Positions 18,389-26,774 of a stretch of DNA of 64,000 bases are shown piece after piece. Each line of letters begins with the position of its first letter. The first letter of the stretch is position 1. A program made the translations under genes and the position numbers. The notes beneath the pieces are model-generated. The model worked only from the letters and a program-made list of their open reading frames with translations, ran no database searches and was not told the origin of the DNA. This DNA comes from Sphingomonas yabuuchiae. GTDB taxonomy: Bacteria; Pseudomonadota; Alphaproteobacteria; Sphingomonadales; Sphingomonadaceae. The stretch covers positions 237,182 through 301,181 of the forward strand of contig NZ_JACHNX010000003.1 in assembly GCF_014199595.1 (NCBI RefSeq). Direction: 5' to 3'.

Positions 18389-19714
18389 ATGCGTAAACAT
18401 GTCCTGATTGTCCTCGGCATCATCGTCCTGATCGGCATCGGTGTCGTCACCTGGCTTGCCTGGCCCGACACGGCGCGGTTGAGCGTCGATCAGGTTGCGG
18501 GCGCGCGTCCGACGATCGAGACGCCGCGTGAGCAGACGATTCCCACGGTCGACATCGCCAAGCCCGTCGGCTGGGCGAACGGCGCCAAGCCGAGCGTCGC
18601 GCCGGGCTTGGCCATCCAGCCCTTTGCGAGCGGTCTCGACCATCCGCGCTGGCTGTACCAGTTGCCCAATGGCGATGTACTGGTCGCCGAAACCAACTCG
18701 CCGCCGCGGCCCGGTTCGGGGATCGTGCAGCGGGTGATGAACTTCTTCCTCGGCCGGGCGGGCGCGGCGGTGCCTTCGGCCAATCGGATCACCCTGTTGC
18801 GCGACACGAACGGGGACGGCGTGGCGGATATGAAGACGCCGTTCCTGACCGGGCTCAACTCGCCCTTCGGCATGGTGCTGTTCGACGGGCAGCTCTACAT
18901 CGCCGACACCGATGCACTGGTCCGCGTGCCGTATCAGGATGGCGTGACGAAGATCGCCGCCAAGCCGGAAAAGGTCGTGCCCCTGCGCCCGGCGGGCAAT
19001 CACTGGGCGCGCAACGTGATCGCCTCGGGCGACGGCAAGACGCTGTTCGTGTCGGTCGGCTCGTCGAGCAACGTCGCCGAGAATGGTCTGGATCTTGAAA
19101 AGAACCGCGCCGCGATCCTGCAGGTCTGGCCGCAGGACAAGAACTGGCGAATCTATGCGGCGGGGCTGCGCAACCCGAACGGCATGGCGCTGAACCCGGT
19201 CAACGGGCGGCTATGGACCGTGGTCAACGAGCGCGACATGCTCGGCTCCGACCTGGTGCCCGATTATTTGACCCAGGTGGAGTTCGGCGATCACTTCGGC
19301 TGGCCCTGGTATTATTGGGGCGGCTATCCCGACAATCGGGTCCAGCCGGCCAATCCGCCCCTCCAGCAATATGTGAAGCGCCCCGACTATGCGCTGGGGC
19401 CGCACGTCGCGGCGCTGGGCCTGACCTTCTCCGAGGGCGCGAAGCTGGGCGACAGGTTCGCACGCGGGGCATTCATCGGCGAGCATGGCTCGTGGAACCG
19501 CAAGCCGCCTTCGGGCTACAAGGTCGTGTTCGTGCCCTTCGCGAACGCCTTTCCCGTACCCAAAGCCAAGCCGGTCGAGGTGGTCGGCGGCTTCCTGAAC
19601 ACCAAGGGCGAGGCGCAGGGACGGCCCGTGGGCGTGATCGTCGACAAGACGGGCGGCCTGCTAGTCGCGGATGACGTCGGCAATGTGGTGTGGAAGGTCA
19701 GCGCGGCGAAGTAA
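18389..19714 (+). CDS. Sorbosone dehydrogenase-like (PQQ/SGDH beta-propeller) protein
   Basis: 441-residue protein with an N-terminal membrane anchor/signal (residues 3-25, HVLIVLGIIVLIGIGVVTWLAW) and a six-bladed glucose/sorbosone dehydrogenase propeller. Visible blade motifs include LDHPRWLYQLPNGDVLVAET, LRDTNGDGVAD, GLNSPFGMVL, GLRNPNGMALNP, GEHGSWNRKPPSGYKVV and the final GGLLVADDVGNVVWKV. Relatives are called L-sorbosone dehydrogenases and oxidise sugars or aldehydes with PQQ in the periplasm, but many members have no proven activity. No PQQ synthesis genes lie in the window. Confidence 0.87.
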   Translation: MRKHVLIVLGIIVLIGIGVVTWLAWPDTARLSVDQVAGARPTIETPREQTIPTVDIAKPVGWANGAKPSVAPGLAIQPFASGLDHPRWLYQLPNGDVLVAETNSPPRPGSGIVQRVMNFFLGRAGAAVPSANRITLLRDTNGDGVADMKTPFLTGLNSPFGMVLFDGQLYIADTDALVRVPYQDGVTKIAAKPEKVVPLRPAGNHWARNVIASGDGKTLFVSVGSSSNVAENGLDLEKNRAAILQVWPQDKNWRIYAAGLRNPNGMALNPVNGRLWTVVNERDMLGSDLVPDYLTQVEFGDHFGWPWYYWGGYPDNRVQPANPPLQQYVKRPDYALGPHVAALGLTFSEGAKLGDRFARGAFIGEHGSWNRKPPSGYKVVFVPFANAFPVPKAKPVEVVGGFLNTKGEAQGRPVGVIVDKTGGLLVADDVGNVVWKVSAAK

Positions 19715-19741
19715 TTATTGAGCTGGAAACAGTCCCCCGCC

Positions 19742-20134
19742 ATGGCGATCGTCACAGGGCTTTCCCCGAAAATTGCCGTTCCGGCGATCGTTGCTCTGGT
19801 CATGATCGCCACCGCAGCTGGCCTGCCCAGCATGACCCGCAGAAACGCGGGGCCAAGCTATGATTGGGGTGAACGGGTCCCGGCATCCATTTATGAATGG
19901 CCGCCGGGTTGCCTGAAACGGGACTATAGAAAGCATGATCGTCTTCCAAAGACATGCACGTACCGGCGCCGGTATAAGCTGACCAATCCTACGGACCTCG
20001 GCCTATCGGTAAGCAAGGGTGAAGTCTGGTATCGGATTGGAGATGACGCACTGTTGCTGGATTGTCAGACTTGGGGGCGGGACTGTATCATCAGGAACAG
20101 CGTTCCAGGGAAATTCACGACCGAGCGACAATAA
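19742..20134 (+). CDS. Hypothetical protein with N-terminal membrane segment
   Basis: 130-residue protein with one hydrophobic N-terminal segment (IAVPAIVALVMIATAAGLP), which could be an uncleaved anchor or a signal. A basic, tyrosine-rich region follows (DYRKHDRLPKTCTYRRRYKL), and there are four cysteines in all (GCLKRD, KTCTYR, LDCQTWGRDC). Base composition is lower in GC than its neighbours, which hints at acquired DNA. The start is uncertain: a TTG 24 bases earlier would just follow the sorbosone dehydrogenase stop. Not recognised. Confidence 0.5.
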   Translation: MAIVTGLSPKIAVPAIVALVMIATAAGLPSMTRRNAGPSYDWGERVPASIYEWPPGCLKRDYRKHDRLPKTCTYRRRYKLTNPTDLGLSVSKGEVWYRIGDDALLLDCQTWGRDCIIRNSVPGKFTTERQ

Positions 20135-20164
20135 AATAGATCGCTTGCCGCCCCGCTCGCTGCG

Positions 20165-20467
20165 CTACTTCAACAGCTTCGGAGCCTCCGAGCGGATCAC
20201 CGCCTCCAGCTGGCCGGAAAAGAGTGCCAGGAAGGCGGGCAGGTTGACCACCGCATGGACCTTGTCCTCATAGACCGTCGCCTGTGCGCCGATCGACTGG
20301 CCCATCGCGCCAACGGTGAAGTGCATCGTGTCGCCGTCCCAGCGATGCTCGACGGTGGCGCCGCCGGGGATCATGCGGCCGATCTTGCCGATGCCGCCAT
20401 CCAGCCGCTGGCGCACGCCCTCCTTGCCGAGCTTGTGCGGGATATCGAGCGAAATGGGGGCGCTCAT
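20165..20467 (-). CDS. Polyhydroxyalkanoic acid system family protein
   Basis: 100-residue protein matching the small PHA-granule-region family (begins [21 protein letters not shown], with [21 protein letters not shown] and a C-terminal [18 protein letters not shown]). The name comes from genes near PHA synthase in other species; no PHA gene is present here and the biochemical role is unknown. Its ATG overlaps the stop of the VOC gene, so the two form a minus-strand pair. Confidence 0.82.
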   Translation of the reverse strand: MSAPISLDIPHKLGKEGVRQRLDGGIGKIGRMIPGGATVEHRWDGDTMHFTVGAMGQSIGAQATVYEDKVHAVVNLPAFLALFSGQLEAVIRSEAPKLLK

Positions 20468-20895
20468 GCGGTCATCTCCGTAGCAAAGAGCATCGCGTCG
20501 TCAGCAAAGGCCTTGAACTCTAGAGCGTTGCCGCTGGGGTCGCGGAAGAACATCGTCGCCTGCTCGCCCGGCTGGCCCTTGAACCGGACATAGGGGGCAA
20601 TGCCGAAGGAGATGCCCGCCGCCTCGACGCGCGCGGCCAGTTTTTCCCAATCCGGCATGGTCAGGACGACGCCGAAATGCGGCACCGGCACCTGATGGCC
20701 GTCGACCGCATTCTCGACCGCAATTGGCTTGGCGGCGGGATCGAGATGCGCGACGATCTGATGACCGAATAGGTCGAAGTCGATCCAGTGATCGCTCGAC
20801 CGGCCTTCGGGGCAGCCCATGACTTCACCATAGAAATGGCGGGCGGCGGCCAGGTCGTGGACCGGGAAGGCGAGATGGAAGGGGCGTAAGGTCAT
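20464..20895 (-). CDS. VOC (glyoxalase/dioxygenase-fold) family protein
   Basis: 143-residue protein with two beta-alpha-beta-beta-beta modules. Metal-ligand positions are plausible at HLAFPVHDL (His), [11 protein letters not shown] (His) and GNALEFKAF (Glu). The motif [12 protein letters not shown] is typical of lactoylglutathione-lyase-like members. Its role is unknown. It is the first gene of a two-gene operon with the PHA-system protein. Confidence 0.85.
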   Translation of the reverse strand: MTLRPFHLAFPVHDLAAARHFYGEVMGCPEGRSSDHWIDFDLFGHQIVAHLDPAAKPIAVENAVDGHQVPVPHFGVVLTMPDWEKLAARVEAAGISFGIAPYVRFKGQPGEQATMFFRDPSGNALEFKAFADDAMLFATEMTA

Positions 20896-20944
20896 GAGGG
20901 AAAGCTAGGGTGGCGGGGCGGGTTTTTCCACCTCTTCGCGACGG

Positions 20945-21081
20945 GATGCCCCTCCACCATCGCTGACGCGATGGTCCCCCTCCCCAAGCCAAGCTTGGGG
21001 AGGAATGGGCTACTCAAATCCTCCCCAAGCTGTGCTTGGGGAGGGGGACCGCCCGGCACAGCCGGGTGGTGGAGGGGCATC
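20945..21081. repeat. Palindromic intergenic repeat, two family-A half-units
   Basis: The outer arms GATGCCCCTCCACCA (20945-20959) and TGGTGGAGGGGCATC (21067-21081) are perfect 15-bp inverses. Inside lie two hairpins, each of the form CTCCCCAAGC ... GCTTGGGGAG. This reads as two half-units of the family-A repeat placed tail to tail, with the small hairpins innermost instead of outermost. It ends about 50 bases before the lnt start. Confidence 0.8.
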
Positions 21082-21133
21082 GCCACACATCCCGCATTGC
21101 TCCTGTCACAGGCCCGCGCCATATCCTGCCGCC

Positions 21134-22672
21134 GTGACCCGCTATCCCGCTCTCCTCGCCCTGATCGCCGGGGCCGTCGCCGCCTGTGGCTTTGCCCCGC
21201 TGGACCTCTGGCCGCTGTTGCTGGTCGGGCTGATCGTCCTGCTCGCGCTGGTGCAGGATGCGCCCAGCATCCGGGGCGCGCTGTGGCGCGGATGGGCGTT
21301 CGGGGTCGGGCATTTCACCGTCAACAACAACTGGTTCCAGCACGCCTTCGACTTTCAGGACAAGATGCCGCCGGTGCTGGGCTATTTCGCGGCGGTCGGA
21401 CTGGCGCTCTACCTCGCGATCTTCCCGATGGCGGCGGCGGGCGTGACCTGGAGGTTGCGGGGGCGGCGACCGGATGCGGCCTATGTGCTGATCTTCGGTG
21501 CGGCATGGATCGCGACCGAATATTTACGCGCGCGTCTGTTCACCGGCTATGCCTGGGACCCGTTGTCGGTCGCGTGGCTGCCAGTGATCGGCGTGGCGCG
21601 GATGAGCGCCTTTATCGGCACCTATGCCCTATCGGGTCTGACCGTGGTGCTGGCGGGCGCGATCTGGCTGGCGCTTCGCAGGCATTGGCATCTGGCGGCG
21701 GTGATGGTGCCCGCGACCGGGCTGGCCGCGCTGTCCGCTCCGCTGACCCGCGCCGCCGATCCCGCCCCTGACGCGCCGCTGGTCCGCGTCGTCCAGCCCA
21801 ATGTCAGCCAGGACCAGCGCGGGCAGAGCGACGGGCCGCTGCTGCTCGAACGCCTGACGCAATTGTCGGGACGTCCCGGCCCCCGCCCCCGGCTGATCGT
21901 CTGGCCCGAGGGCGTCGTGCGCGACATGATCGAGGATGGTTACCCAGACTGGGCCTATTTCGGGTTCAACTATGCCCCGCCCTTCTGGACGCGCCGCCAG
22001 ATCGCCCGCGTGCTGGGACCGCGCGACACCGCGCTGGTCGGGGGCACCGCGCTGCTCTTCTCGCCTGATCGCGCTCGGGTGAGCAGCGCGACCAACAGCG
22101 TCTTTGCGATCGGCCCTTCGGCACGGATCACCGGCCGCTACGACAAGGCGCATCTCGTGCCTTATGGCGAATATCTGCCCATGCCATGGCTGCTGAAGCC
22201 GCTGGGTCTCGCCCGCCTCGTCCCCGGCGACATGGACTTCACCCCCGGCCCCGGTCCGCGCAATCTGCGCGTGCCGGGCTTCGGGCCGGTCGGGGTACAG
22301 CTCTGCTACGAGATCATCTTCTCCGGCCAGGTAGTGGACGAAGCGCATCGCCCGCGCCTCCTCTTCAATCCGTCCAATGATGCCTGGTTCGGCCGCTGGG
22401 GCCCGCCGCAGCATCTGGCGCAGGCGCGGATGCGGGCGATCGAGGAGGGGCTGCCGATCATTCGCGCCACCCCGACCGGCATCTCGGCGATCATCGCCGC
22501 CGATGGCCGCCTGATCGCCACCGTACCCCATGAGACGGCGGGCGCGGCGCAAGCCCCCCTGCCCGCCGCCCTGCCGCCCACGCCCTTCTCGCGCATCGGC
22601 AACATGATGGCGCTGGCCATCGCCGCAGGCCTGACCGCGATCGGCGTTGCCTTCCGCCGCCGTGGCCGCTAG
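21134..22672 (+). CDS. lnt: Apolipoprotein N-acyltransferase
   Basis: 512-residue inner-membrane enzyme that adds the third acyl chain to lipoproteins. Several N-terminal membrane helices (from ALLALIAGAVAACGFAPLDL on) precede a periplasmic nitrilase domain. Triad residues are visible at WPEGV (Glu), YDKAHLVPYGEYLP (Lys) and VQLCYEIIFSG (Cys). The start is the GTG before TRYPALLAL; an ATG 129 bases upstream would translate the repeat. In relatives lnt follows corC directly; here ~4.8 kb of other genes intervene. metK follows after a 41-base gap. Confidence 0.94.
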   Translation: MTRYPALLALIAGAVAACGFAPLDLWPLLLVGLIVLLALVQDAPSIRGALWRGWAFGVGHFTVNNNWFQHAFDFQDKMPPVLGYFAAVGLALYLAIFPMAAAGVTWRLRGRRPDAAYVLIFGAAWIATEYLRARLFTGYAWDPLSVAWLPVIGVARMSAFIGTYALSGLTVVLAGAIWLALRRHWHLAAVMVPATGLAALSAPLTRAADPAPDAPLVRVVQPNVSQDQRGQSDGPLLLERLTQLSGRPGPRPRLIVWPEGVVRDMIEDGYPDWAYFGFNYAPPFWTRRQIARVLGPRDTALVGGTALLFSPDRARVSSATNSVFAIGPSARITGRYDKAHLVPYGEYLPMPWLLKPLGLARLVPGDMDFTPGPGPRNLRVPGFGPVGVQLCYEIIFSGQVVDEAHRPRLLFNPSNDAWFGRWGPPQHLAQARMRAIEEGLPIIRATPTGISAIIAADGRLIATVPHETAGAAQAPLPAALPPTPFSRIGNMMALAIAAGLTAIGVAFRRRGR

Positions 22673-22676
22673 GACC

Positions 22677-22698
22677 GATATAAAGCTATCTTTATATC
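22677..22698 (+). promoter_or_regulatory. Perfect palindrome upstream of metK, candidate methionine/SAH-type operator
   Basis: GATATAAAG-CTAT-CTTTATATC is a 9-bp perfect inverted repeat with a 4-base centre. It sits between the lnt stop and the metK ribosome-binding site, is strikingly AT-rich in a GC-rich genome, and its symmetry and position suit a repressor site. ArsR-family SahR repressors control methionine-cycle genes in proteobacteria through AT-rich palindromes, so SahR is a candidate binder (inference). Confidence 0.55.
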
Positions 22699-22713
22699 CT
22701 TATGAGGACGGGA

Positions 22714-23913
22714 ATGCGGAACTCGTACATCTTTACCTCGGAATCGGTTTCCGAAGGTCACCCCGACAAGGTCGCAGACCAGATCAGCGACTCGATCGTC
22801 GACCTGTTCCTGTCCAAGGATTCGGAAGCGCGCATCGCGTGCGAGACCCTGACCACCACCAACAAGGTCGTGCTGGCGGGTGAAATCCGCTGCAAGGGCG
22901 TGTTCGAGAACGACCAGTGGGCCGAGGGCGCGCTGGAAGAGATCGAGCGGACCGTGCGCGATACCGTCAAGCGGATCGGTTACGAGCAGTCGGGCTTCCA
23001 CTGGCAGACCTTCGACTTTTCGAACAACCTGCACGCCCAGTCGGCGCATATCGCGATGGGCGTGGACGAGAGCGGCAACAAGGACGAAGGCGCTGGCGAC
23101 CAAGGCATCATGTTCGGTTACGCGACCGACGAGACGCCCGGACTGATGCCCGCGACCCTCTATTACAGCCACAAGATCCTGGAAAAGATGGCGGCCGACC
23201 GCCACTCCGGCGCGGCCCCCTTCCTGGAGCCCGACGCCAAGAGCCAGGTGACCCTGCGCTATGAAAACGGTGTGCCCGTCGGCGCGACCGCGATCGTCGT
23301 GTCGACCCAGCATTCGGCCGAACTGTCCAACGAAGCGGGCCAGGCCAAGCTCCGCGACTATGTGAAGTCGGTGCTGACCGACATCCTGCCCGAAGGCTGG
23401 CTGCCCGAAGACAAGCAGATCTACGTCAACCCGACCGGCCTGTTCGAAATCGGCGGCCCGGACGGTGACGCCGGTCTGACCGGCCGCAAGATCATCGTCG
23501 ACACCTATGGTGGTGCGGCCCCGCATGGCGGCGGCGCGTTCAGCGGCAAGGACCCGACCAAGGTCGACCGCTCGGCGGCCTATGTCGCGCGCTACCTCGC
23601 CAAGAACGTCGTTGCGGCGGGTCTGGCCAAGCGCTGCACCATCCAGCTCTCCTACGCCATCGGCGTCGCCGAGCCGCTGTCGGTCTATGTCGACCTGCAC
23701 GGCACCGGCCAGGTCGAGGAAGCCAAGCTGGAGGCCGCGCTGCCGAAGCTGGTTCGCCTGACGCCGAAGGGCATTCGCGAGCATCTGAAGCTGAACGCGC
23801 CGATCTATTCGAAGACCGCGGCTTATGGTCACTTCGGTCGCGAGGCCGAGGGCGCGCTGTTCACCTGGGAAAAGACCGACCTGGTCGACCAGATCAAGGC
23901 CGCCGTCGCCTGA
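22714..23913 (+). CDS. metK: S-adenosylmethionine synthase
   Basis: 399-residue enzyme that makes SAM from methionine and ATP. Motifs are the N-terminal [30 protein letters not shown], and [19 protein letters not shown] with the P-loop-like lysine. I chose [11 protein letters not shown] as start because AGGA lies 5 bases ahead and family members start here; a second in-frame ATG four codons earlier directly abuts the palindrome. A strong terminator follows the stop, so lnt-metK ends here. Regulation at the upstream palindrome is likely. Confidence 0.97.
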   Translation: MRNSYIFTSESVSEGHPDKVADQISDSIVDLFLSKDSEARIACETLTTTNKVVLAGEIRCKGVFENDQWAEGALEEIERTVRDTVKRIGYEQSGFHWQTFDFSNNLHAQSAHIAMGVDESGNKDEGAGDQGIMFGYATDETPGLMPATLYYSHKILEKMAADRHSGAAPFLEPDAKSQVTLRYENGVPVGATAIVVSTQHSAELSNEAGQAKLRDYVKSVLTDILPEGWLPEDKQIYVNPTGLFEIGGPDGDAGLTGRKIIVDTYGGAAPHGGGAFSGKDPTKVDRSAAYVARYLAKNVVAAGLAKRCTIQLSYAIGVAEPLSVYVDLHGTGQVEEAKLEAALPKLVRLTPKGIREHLKLNAPIYSKTAAYGHFGREAEGALFTWEKTDLVDQIKAAVA

Positions 23914-23937
23914 TCCCGTCCATCCGGTAAAGCAAAG

Positions 23938-23972
23938 ACGCCCGTGCGGAGACGATCCGCGCGGGCGTTTTT
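23938..23972 (+). terminator. Rho-independent terminator of metK
   Basis: A GC-rich stem (ACGCCCG-T-GCGGA / TCCGC-G-CGGGCGT, one internal mismatch) around loop GACGA, directly followed by a run of five T. Confidence 0.9.
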
Positions 23973-24033
23973 CTTGGCCCTCGCCCAGCGCCGGAACCGC
24001 CATTTCATCAGGTCTTAACCCATATTGGGCCTG

Positions 24034-25221
24034 ATGGCGTCGATGGCATCGATGTCGACATGGGGAAAAGAGGGCGGCCCGGTCCGTTCGGTGCCGGACG
24101 CCGGGGGCCGTGGCTATCCCGCGCTGGACGGCCTTCGCGGCCTGGCGGCGATCATCGTCGTCTATTACCATGTCACGGGCGTGGCGACCGGGTTCCGGGG
24201 CGGGATATTCGGTCATGGCTATCTGGCCGTCGACCTGTTCTTCGCGCTCAGCGGCTTCGTGCTGTTCCACGCCTATGAAGAGCGGTTCCGCCAGGGCCTG
24301 TCGGTCGGCGCGTTCCTGTGGCTGCGGTTGATCCGGCTCTATCCTCTCTATGCGATCGGCCTGTCGATCGGTCTGGCGGCGAACGGGCTTATCCTGCTGA
24401 TCGACCCGACGCAGGGGATCACGGGCGGACATTTGCTGTCGAGCATCGCGACGGGGCTCGTCCTGCTGCCGTCTTTGCCCCCGACGGGAGACCTGTTCCC
24501 GCTGAACGGGCCCTGCTGGACGCTCATGCTGGAATTGATGGCCAATATCCTGATGGCGATCCTGTGGCGGCGGATCAGCGTGCGGACCATGGTCGTCCTT
24601 TGCGCAACGCTCGCAGTGATCCTGACGGTCTATGTCACCGCCCATGGCGATGTGGCGGCAGGCGACAAGTGGAGCAATCTTTTGTTCGGCCTCGTCCGCT
24701 GTGCCCTGTCCTTCTCCATCGGGATTCTGGTTCGCCTTCTCTCTGGCGGCCGAACGCCCGGGACGGCTCCGGGTAATGTCATGCTGGGCCTGCTGTGCCT
24801 CGCGCTAGCCGCCCTACTGATTTGCTCGCCCCCCGCGCAGTACGCCGGGCCCTATGATTTGGCCTTCATCCTCGTCGCGTCGCCGCTCTTCATCCTGCTG
24901 GGATCGCGCATCGCGCCGACGGGATCAACGGCCCGCCTTTGCTCCCTGTCCGGCGGGACGTCCTATGCGCTTTACGTCACGCATTGCCCCATGATCGGCG
25001 TCGTCCTTCTGTGGAGCTACACCACCGGGACGCTCGTCTATCGGGACCATCTGTTGCTGTTCGCCAGCGGCTATACGCTCGTCTTTGCCGCGCTGGCCTA
25101 TGCCCTGGACCGCCTGTACGACGTTCCGGTGCGGCGTTGGCTGGGGCGCCAGCGAGGGTCGATGGCCCCGAATGCTATTCCCGTGCCTCGCCCTGTACCT
25201 GACCATGGGCGAGCAGCGTAA
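24034..25221 (+). CDS. Acyltransferase-3 family membrane protein
   Basis: 395-residue multi-pass membrane protein of the OafA/NodX-type acyltransferase family, which O-acetylates sugars of lipopolysaccharide, capsule or peptidoglycan. The N-terminal signature YPALDGLRGLAAIIVVYYH is followed by LFFALSGFVLFHAY and the RLIRLYP motif; about ten hydrophobic segments follow. Several ATGs (24034, 24043, 24052) and a TTG are possible starts. Its 3' end overlaps the converging channel gene by 47 bases. It lies between metK and trmB, outside the usual core order, so it is probably accessory. Confidence 0.85.
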   Translation: MASMASMSTWGKEGGPVRSVPDAGGRGYPALDGLRGLAAIIVVYYHVTGVATGFRGGIFGHGYLAVDLFFALSGFVLFHAYEERFRQGLSVGAFLWLRLIRLYPLYAIGLSIGLAANGLILLIDPTQGITGGHLLSSIATGLVLLPSLPPTGDLFPLNGPCWTLMLELMANILMAILWRRISVRTMVVLCATLAVILTVYVTAHGDVAAGDKWSNLLFGLVRCALSFSIGILVRLLSGGRTPGTAPGNVMLGLLCLALAALLICSPPAQYAGPYDLAFILVASPLFILLGSRIAPTGSTARLCSLSGGTSYALYVTHCPMIGVVLLWSYTTGTLVYRDHLLLFASGYTLVFAALAYALDRLYDVPVRRWLGRQRGSMAPNAIPVPRPVPDHGRAA

Positions 25222-25978
25222 ACAGCCCCGCCCCACCGACCAGATTGCCCAGGATCGCCGGGAGCATCAGCCCGAACATCGCCCGCTCGACGGACACCTG
25301 ACCGGTGAACAGCAGCAGGAACGCCTCGTCCGCGCCGACGATCGAGTGGCTGAATCCGGCGATCGCGATGACATAGGTGATGGCCAGGATGATCCAGAAG
25401 GCCTGGGTCCGGCCATTGGGCAGGATCCAGGCGACCACCGCGATCAGGAACCCGGCTGGGATGGCGTTGACGAACGTGTCCCATCCGCCCAGCTCCAGGA
25501 TACGGACCGACACCGCGACCATCGACTCGCGAATCTCGGCATTGCCCAGCGCCCCCGCCGCCACCATGCCCGCGGCCAGCGCCGTGCCGATCAGATTGGC
25601 GACCAGCACGATCCCCCAGAGCCGCAGCGTCCGCTGAAGCGCCCAGGCCGATGGCTTCGTCACCAGCGGCAGCATCGCGGTGATGGTGCTTTCGGTGAAC
25701 AACTGCATCCGCCCGAGAATGACGACCAGAAACCCCACCGGATAGCCCAGCGACGCGACCAGTCCGCGCCACGGCGCCTCAGGCAGCCCGGCGTGAAGTG
25801 CGCCCTCGGCGATCAGCGAGCTGTGGATCGCGATCCCCGCCGCCAGCCCCGACCAAAACAGCGCACCGGCGGGCCGGTCCAGTTCGCTCTCCCCCGCCTC
25901 ACGCACCGCGCGGTGGAGGTCCTTGGCATCGGCGGCCTTCTGCGCCTTTCCATCGGGTTGGGGAGCATCGTCTTGCAT
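25175..25978 (-). CDS. Formate/nitrite transporter (FNT) family channel
   Basis: 267-residue membrane protein with about six segments. FNT features include SSLIAEGALHAG, the first half-helix region around GRMQLFTESTITAMLP, LIGTALAAGMVAAGAL, and GFSHSIVGADEAFLLL. Family channels move formate, nitrite, hydrosulfide or other small anions. No formate or nitrite enzyme is adjacent, so the substrate is not assignable. The N-terminal ~35 residues are hydrophilic and charged. It is divergent from trmB, with only 64 bases between the starts. Confidence 0.85.
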   Translation of the reverse strand: MQDDAPQPDGKAQKAADAKDLHRAVREAGESELDRPAGALFWSGLAAGIAIHSSLIAEGALHAGLPEAPWRGLVASLGYPVGFLVVILGRMQLFTESTITAMLPLVTKPSAWALQRTLRLWGIVLVANLIGTALAAGMVAAGALGNAEIRESMVAVSVRILELGGWDTFVNAIPAGFLIAVVAWILPNGRTQAFWIILAITYVIAIAGFSHSIVGADEAFLLLFTGQVSVERAMFGLMLPAILGNLVGGAGLFTLLAHGQVQGEARE

Positions 25979-26042
25979 GGTGGAAGCGCAACGAGCGACC
26001 CCACCCTTGGCTCCCTGTCCGACCCGCGCTAAAGGCCCGGCG

Positions 26043-26723
26043 ATGAACGATCCGACGACGATCCGCCGCCTTTATGGTCGGCGTCAGGGCCATAAGCTTC
26101 GCCAGGGCCAGGCCGCGCTGGTCGAAGAGATGCTGCCGACGCTGAGCGTGCCCGAGGAAGGCCCGCTGGATGCCGTGCGCCTGTTCGGCGAGGATCGGCC
26201 GCTTCAGGTCGAGATCGGCTTCGGCGCGGGCGAGCATCTGGCCGGACAGGCCGAGGCGACGCCGGGCACCGGCTTTATCGGCTGCGAGCCGTTCCTGAAC
26301 GGCGTGGTCGGTGCGCTAGGCCATATCCGCGACCGCGAGCTGACCAATGTCCGCCTGCACATGGGCGACGCGCTGGAGGTGATCGAGCGGCTGCCCGATG
26401 CCAGCCTGGAGCGCGTATATCTGCTCCACCCCGATCCCTGGCCCAAGGCCCGCCACGCCAAGCGGCGGATGATGAACCACGGCCCGCTCGACACCATCGC
26501 GCGCAAGCTGAAGTCGGGTGGCGAATTCCGCCTGGGCACCGACGACCCGACCTATTGCCACTGGTCGATGATGATCATGAACGGCCGGGCCGATTTCGAA
26601 TGGCAGGCCCGCACGCCCGCCGACTTCCTCACCCGCCCCGCCGACTGGCCCGAAACGCGCTACGAACGCAAGGCCCGCCGCCAGGGGCATGAGGTGTGGT
26701 ATTTCCGGTATATCCGGCGGTAA
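26043..26723 (+). CDS. trmB: tRNA (guanine-N7-)-methyltransferase TrmB
   Basis: 226-residue SAM-dependent enzyme that makes m7G46 in tRNA. Motifs are LQVEIGFGAGEHL (SAM site), NVRLHMGDALEVI, and the signature LLHPDPWPKARHAKRR. The C-terminal ETRYERKARRQGHEVW motif is also typical. The ATG at 26043 gives a family-length protein; an in-frame ATG 120 bases earlier would run through the neighbour's 5' end. It follows metK closely in related genomes; here two membrane-protein genes separate them. Confidence 0.94.
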   Translation: MNDPTTIRRLYGRRQGHKLRQGQAALVEEMLPTLSVPEEGPLDAVRLFGEDRPLQVEIGFGAGEHLAGQAEATPGTGFIGCEPFLNGVVGALGHIRDRELTNVRLHMGDALEVIERLPDASLERVYLLHPDPWPKARHAKRRMMNHGPLDTIARKLKSGGEFRLGTDDPTYCHWSMMIMNGRADFEWQARTPADFLTRPADWPETRYERKARRQGHEVWYFRYIRR

Positions 26724-26774
26724 GTCCTCCTCAGGATAGTGTATCGAAGCGGTCGGGGTGAAGCGCGACCCCGA

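Noticed and set aside
22673..22713. SAM riboswitch upstream of metK
   Set aside because: Only ~41 bases separate the lnt stop from metK and they hold a simple palindrome; there is no room for a SAM aptamer.
22669..24645. Long minus-strand frame opposite metK (658 codons)
   Set aside because: metK is unmistakable on the other strand; the antisense frame has no domain pattern and would run across the metK terminator.
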